From positions 1-10,000 of the forward strand of contig JAIWNQ010000159.1 in assembly GCA_020216745.1 (NCBI GenBank): a stretch of 10,000 bases of DNA, written 5' to 3'. Below, in pieces: positions 7,016 to 10,000 of the stretch. Below the pieces are notes generated by a model that worked only from the letters and a program-made list of their open reading frames with translations, was not told the origin of the DNA and made no database searches. Position numbers and translations under genes: made by a program. The stretch is from Candidatus Hydrogenedens sp. Its GTDB lineage: Bacteria; Hydrogenedentota; Hydrogenedentia; Hydrogenedentales; Hydrogenedentaceae. Every line of letters begins with the position of its first letter. The first letter of the stretch is position 1.

Positions 7016-7037
7016 TAAGGGTTGTTAAAAACCCTTA
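7016..7037. terminator. Bidirectional hairpin between convergent genes, overlapping a stop codon
   Basis: TAAGGGTT (7016-7023) and AACCCTTA (7030-7037) form a perfect 8-bp stem with a six-base loop. On the plus strand it is followed by a pyrimidine-rich TTCTTTTCTCCTTT, which fits an intrinsic terminator for the gene ending at 6908, although it is about 108 bases downstream. On the minus strand the stem includes the TAA stop (7037-7035) of the GLUG/PASTA gene and is followed by a weaker T-containing stretch. The 126-base gap contains nothing else notable. Confidence 0.5.
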
Positions 7038-10000
7038 TTCTTTTCTCCTTTGCATACCGCTCATAGCAAGTACCAACATTCCGAATAATACAAAGTCTAA
7101 TAAATATTTGAGCCAGTTATCATTATTTAATGATTTCTGTCCGAAACAGCCACAACCTTTTGTCTCTTCCTCTATACCAGCCTCAGTCTTGCTAATCTTA
7201 CCATCGCCATTACTATCTAACGAATCAAATACATCCTTCGTTAGATTTGGATATTTACTGCTTGCTTCTTCCCAGCTCACCGAGCCGTCGCCATTTGTAT
7301 CTAATCCAGCAAAATTTGTCTTTAATCCATTTATTAATTGATCTTTTGTTGTCGTTTCACCTTCTTTTGTTCCTTCACCTTCTTTTGTTCCTTCACCTTC
7401 TTTTGTTCCTTCACCTTCTTTCGTTCCTTCTGTCGTTGGACACGGTCCTGTTGAAACAACAACACTTACTACTGAACCATAGGTTAAGGACTCACCGGCT
7501 TCTGGCTGTTGACTTATCACATTCCCTTTTGGAATCTTATCATCACACTTGGAACTAACGATAGCAAAAATTAGACCCACATCCGTTAACAGTCTTTGTG
7601 CCTCTTCCTTCGTCTTTCCTGTTACATCCGGTACTCTTACAGGACATGGACCATCTGATACCACCAAATTTACTTCTGTTCCAGGGCTTACTTCTTCGCC
7701 TGAAGGTGGATCTTGACGTATCACTTTTCCTGCCGATATCGTATTATTGCATTCCTTGGTTATTGTGCCTGTTGTTAAGCCTGCTGTTGTTATCATATTC
7801 TTCGCATCATTTTCCGTTTTCCCTTTTATATTCGGTACTTTTACAGGACATAATCCAGATGAAAGAACAATATTTACTGCACTTCCAACACTTATTTGGT
7901 CACCTGCTGTTGGATTCTGTCGTATTACTTTTCCAACTGCTATTGTATCACTGCACTCTGAACTTACTGTTCCAAGTGATAAACCTACCCCTGTTAATAG
8001 ATTCTGCGCTTCTGCCTCTGTTTTATCCACTAAATTCGGAACTGCAACGGGACATGAACCTGTGGATACAACCAAGTTTACTTGTGTCCCAACATTTGCT
8101 TGTTGTCCTGCTTCTGGATTTTGACGTATCACTTTTCCCGCAGATATTGTGTTACTGCACTCTTGAGTTATTACCCCTACTACTAAGCCTACTGCTGTTA
8201 TCTGGCTCCGCGCATCACTCTCAGATTTATTTAATACATCGGGTACCGTCACAGGACATGGTCCAGTAGAAATAACTAAATCTACTGTGCTACCAAATAA
8301 TAATTGTTGTCCCCCTGGAGTACTCTGACTTATCACTTTTCCTGATGCGATTACATTATCACAACTTGTAGAGACGGTTCCTACGTTTAATCCTACAGAT
8401 GTTAATAAATTCCTTGCATCACTCTCTATCTTACCCACAACATCAGGAACTGTCACAGGGCACGGCCCACTTGAGACTACCAAATTTACAGTAGTCCCAA
8501 CCTTTACTATTTGTCCAGCAGAGGGCTCCTGGTTTATCACGTTCCCTGATGCTATTGTATTGCTACACTCTTGTTTAACTGTACCGACTGTCAAGCCAGT
8601 TTCTACAATTAAACTACGTGCTTCACTTTCGGGCTTGTTAAATAAATTTGGAACAGTTGAACATGGACCAGGAATGGCTATTACTATGTTAACAGGAGCC
8701 CCAGGACCAATAGGTGTCCCTGCTTCCGGATTTTGGCGAATTACATTACCTTCAACCACTGTATCGCTACACTCCTGAGTTACCGTACCAAGTACTAAAC
8801 CTGCTTGAGTAATTATATCGCGTGCTTCATTCTCTGTCTTATTTATCACATCTGGAACAGATATTGGACATGGCCCCTGTGAAACAAATATATTAACCAC
8901 ACTTCCTACCGGTACCATTTGTCCTACGATGGGATCCTGACGTATTACATTACCTGCAGGGAACGTATTATTACATTCATAATTCACGGTTACGTTTAGA
9001 CCTGCCTGAGTTATTAAATTACGTGCTTCACTTTCTGTTTTAGCTACAACATTCGGAACAGATACAGGGCAAGGTCCAGAAGAGACAACTAAGTATATAG
9101 GTTTGTTAGAAGATATTTGAACCCCTTCACTTGGTTCTTGTGTGATAACAAGAGTGGCAGGTATATTATTATCACATTTCTCTGTGAAGACTCCATATAA
9201 TCCTGTCGCAGTAAGAATTGCTTCTGCAGTAACCCTATCCAATCCAACAAAATTAGGCACTATTATCATTATTTCTTGCCAACGGAAGTATGGATAGGTT
9301 TGTCCTTCTATAATTGCCCATATCGATGAAAAATCCCAATCTGTGAATGTTTCATATTGTTTCATTTGTTCTGTTGTTTTGCCTTCGCCACCTTCAGAAA
9401 TTGTTAATTGACTTGTTTCTATATTCCAATAGCTATTGGTTACTGTTCCTATTGTGTAGTCTATATCTTCCAAATATCCTATTAATCCGCCGATATAGGA
9501 TTCCCCATTCACTGAACCTATTGAATAACAGTTTTCTATTGTAGATTGTATATCGATAGTCGGGTCTAATCCTGGGAAATCAGTTGCTCTATGGTATCCA
9601 ACTAAACCGCCAACAATGCAGTCGCCTACAACAGAACTTCCGGAATAGCTGTTTGTTATATCACTAATCCAGTTATATCCTACAAGTCCTCCAATATAAA
9701 ACTTATCACCTAAAACACTCCCTAATGAATAGCATTGGTCGACAGTACCATACCAATTGAAACCGATTAGACCACCCACAGAAAAAATTCCCGCGACTAT
9801 TACTGTAGAATAAGATTTATTAACTTTAAATCCATTTTGCCCTATCAAACCACCAATCTCTTTATCACCTTTTACTAATATACTATCGCGGTCATCGCAT
9901 GGATTTACAAAACTTTCACTGACAATGCCACCGTTGTTACCAACGAGACCTCCTACCGATGTAATTCCTACAACATTGTTATCAGCATTGCATAAAGTAT
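7035..10000 (-). CDS. Large GLUG/PASTA repeat surface protein with EF-hands and C-terminal GCGC anchor-like signal (5' end beyond window)
   Basis: The frame is open from the right edge to TAA at 7037-7035, giving 987 visible codons. A start at 9848 would be a TTG inside a GLUG motif (GGLIGQNG), and 50 further in-frame codons without a stop precede it, including GGLVGNNGGIVSESF, so the real start lies outside. In order: at least six GLUG motifs (9279-10000) closing with GKTTEQMKQYETFTDWDF and YPYFRWQ, a sequence that commonly ends GLUG regions; nine PASTA domains (7437-9263); a KEGEGT linker (about 7347-7436); two canonical EF-hand loops, DTNGDGSVSWEE (7266-7301) and DSNGDGKISKTE (7182-7217); then GCGC, a hydrophobic helix and the basic end RRKE (7038-7157). 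GLUG repeats are known from adhesins and secreted proteases. No enzymatic domain is visible. A cell-surface adhesion or structural role is the best inference. The missing N-terminus should hold the signal peptide and perhaps a functional domain. Confidence 0.88.
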   Translation of the reverse strand, partial: TLCNADNNVVGITSVGGLVGNNGGIVSESFVNPCDDRDSILVKGDKEIGGLIGQNGFKVNKSYSTVIVAGIFSVGGLIGFNWYGTVDQCYSLGSVLGDKFYIGGLVGYNWISDITNSYSGSSVVGDCIVGGLVGYHRATDFPGLDPTIDIQSTIENCYSIGSVNGESYIGGLIGYLEDIDYTIGTVTNSYWNIETSQLTISEGGEGKTTEQMKQYETFTDWDFSSIWAIIEGQTYPYFRWQEIMIIVPNFVGLDRVTAEAILTATGLYGVFTEKCDNNIPATLVITQEPSEGVQISSNKPIYLVVSSGPCPVSVPNVVAKTESEARNLITQAGLNVTVNYECNNTFPAGNVIRQDPIVGQMVPVGSVVNIFVSQGPCPISVPDVINKTENEARDIITQAGLVLGTVTQECSDTVVEGNVIRQNPEAGTPIGPGAPVNIVIAIPGPCSTVPNLFNKPESEARSLIVETGLTVGTVKQECSNTIASGNVINQEPSAGQIVKVGTTVNLVVSSGPCPVTVPDVVGKIESDARNLLTSVGLNVGTVSTSCDNVIASGKVISQSTPGGQQLLFGSTVDLVISTGPCPVTVPDVLNKSESDARSQITAVGLVVGVITQECSNTISAGKVIRQNPEAGQQANVGTQVNLVVSTGSCPVAVPNLVDKTEAEAQNLLTGVGLSLGTVSSECSDTIAVGKVIRQNPTAGDQISVGSAVNIVLSSGLCPVKVPNIKGKTENDAKNMITTAGLTTGTITKECNNTISAGKVIRQDPPSGEEVSPGTEVNLVVSDGPCPVRVPDVTGKTKEEAQRLLTDVGLIFAIVSSKCDDKIPKGNVISQQPEAGESLTYGSVVSVVVSTGPCPTTEGTKEGEGTKEGEGTKEGEGTKEGETTTKDQLINGLKTNFAGLDTNGDGSVSWEEASSKYPNLTKDVFDSLDSNGDGKISKTEAGIEEETKGCGCFGQKSLNNDNWLKYLLDFVLFGMLVLAMSGMQRRKE
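7038..7157 (-). other. Cys-containing C-terminal sorting/anchor-like signal
   Basis: The last 40 residues contain KGCGCFG, a polar spacer, a hydrophobic stretch LLDFVLFGMLVLAMSGM and the terminal basic cluster QRRKE. This Cys-helix-basic order is the three-part layout of protein-sorting tails such as MYXO-CTERM and related CTERM signals processed by rhomboid- or CAAX-type sortase analogues. The resemblance is by layout only and no processing enzyme is encoded in the window. A plain C-terminal membrane anchor would explain it equally well. Confidence 0.5.
7343..7432 (-). repeat. 18-bp tandem repeat encoding a KEGEGT linker
   Basis: Three identical 18-base units lie at 7361-7378, 7379-7396 and 7397-7414 (plus-strand unit CTTCTTTTGTTCCTTCAC), with degenerate units on either side at 7343-7360 and 7415-7432. 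On the coding strand each unit gives six residues of the KEGEGT type. Its length is a multiple of three, so copy-number change keeps the frame. It separates the last PASTA domain from the EF-hand pair. Confidence 0.9.
7437..9263 (-). repeat. Nine tandem PASTA domains, each with a cysteine pair
   Basis: Nine units of 66-68 residues follow each other without spacers: 9066-9263, 8865-9065, 8661-8864, 8457-8660, 8253-8456, 8049-8252, 7845-8048, 7641-7844 and 7437-7640. Each opens with VPxVxxKTExEA or close to it, continues with AGLxxGxVxxEC and GxVIRQxPxAG, and ends VNLVVSxGPCP. Every unit has one Cys near position 30 and one near position 66, and no other Cys, so each could form one disulfide within the domain. 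The third unit lacks the closing Pro and has IPGPC. PASTA domains are best known from the extracellular parts of Ser/Thr kinases and penicillin-binding proteins; here no such domain is present, so a stalk or ligand-binding role is more likely. Confidence 0.93.
9279..10000 (-). repeat. GLUG motif array, continuing beyond the window
   Basis: Six copies of the GLUG core are visible in the translated minus strand: GGLVGNN, GGLIGQN, GGLIGFN, GGLVGYN, GGLVGYH and GGLIGYL. Most are followed by a turn and a serine/aromatic segment such as NCYSIGSVNGE or NSYSGSSVVGD. The array probably forms a beta-solenoid. The first visible copy begins about 40 bases from the right edge, so more copies may lie outside. 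Confidence 0.88.

Noticed and set aside
7247..8269. Several Leu-rich plus-strand open frames of 70 to 223 codons.
   Set aside because: They are antisense to the PASTA and KEGEGT repeats of the minus-strand gene and mirror its repeat period. The minus frame encodes recognisable PASTA domains and EF-hands throughout, so these are shadows.
7437..9263. PASTA array as part of a Ser/Thr kinase or penicillin-binding protein.
   Set aside because: The visible N-terminal side is GLUG repeats and the C-terminal side is a linker, EF-hands and an anchor-like tail; no kinase or transpeptidase motif is visible, although the unseen N-terminus cannot be excluded.
9846..9848. TTG as start codon of the GLUG/PASTA gene.
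   Set aside because: It lies within a GLUG motif (GGLIGQNG), has no signal peptide after it, and the frame continues open for 50 more codons to the window edge with another GLUG motif.

Overview
The window looks like chromosomal DNA of an AT-rich, Gram-negative-type bacterium that makes large modular secreted or surface proteins. Acidic Glu-Gly stalks of the EGEG/EGTP kind, PASTA repeats with cysteine pairs, GLUG motifs and a C-terminal module with the core SELLRVIQ are a combination I associate from memory with Candidatus Hydrogenedentes and neighbouring PVC/Lentisphaerae-like lineages. That placement is an inference from protein style; there is no rRNA or other phylogenetic marker in the window.

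Layout, left to right. (1) 1-364, minus strand: the first 121 codons of a secreted alpha-L-fucosidase-like TIM-barrel glycosidase that runs off the left edge. (2) 365-656: a divergent intergenic region with a candidate promoter for each side. (3) 657-3383, plus: a PhoPQ-activated pathogenicity-related (PqaA/AprA-type) serine-hydrolase-fold protein with an intact-looking S204/D296/H325 triad. It is extended by an Asp-rich calcium-binding segment, one PASTA domain, a Glu-Gly stalk of about 215 residues, and a duplicated EF-hand/dockerin-like C-terminal module. (4) 3624-6269, plus: a large secreted protein that looks like an uncharacterised glycoside hydrolase. (5) 6525-6908, plus, GTG start: a small four-helix membrane protein. 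(6) 7035-10000, minus: the 3' part of a large surface protein with at least six GLUG motifs, nine PASTA domains, a short KEGEGT linker, two canonical EF-hands and a GCGC-helix-basic C-terminus. It stays open to the right edge, so its true start lies outside the window.

Four of the five genes encode exported proteins. Two look like carbohydrate-active enzymes. The PqaA-like and GLUG proteins share the same accessory modules (Cys-paired PASTA plus Glu-Gly linker) although they are on opposite strands and otherwise unrelated, which suggests a reusable extracellular display scaffold. The genes have separate intergenic regions of 126 to 292 bp, so they read as individually transcribed units rather than one operon. 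I saw no rRNA, CRISPR array, insertion sequence or phage gene, and did not recognise a tRNA by eye.
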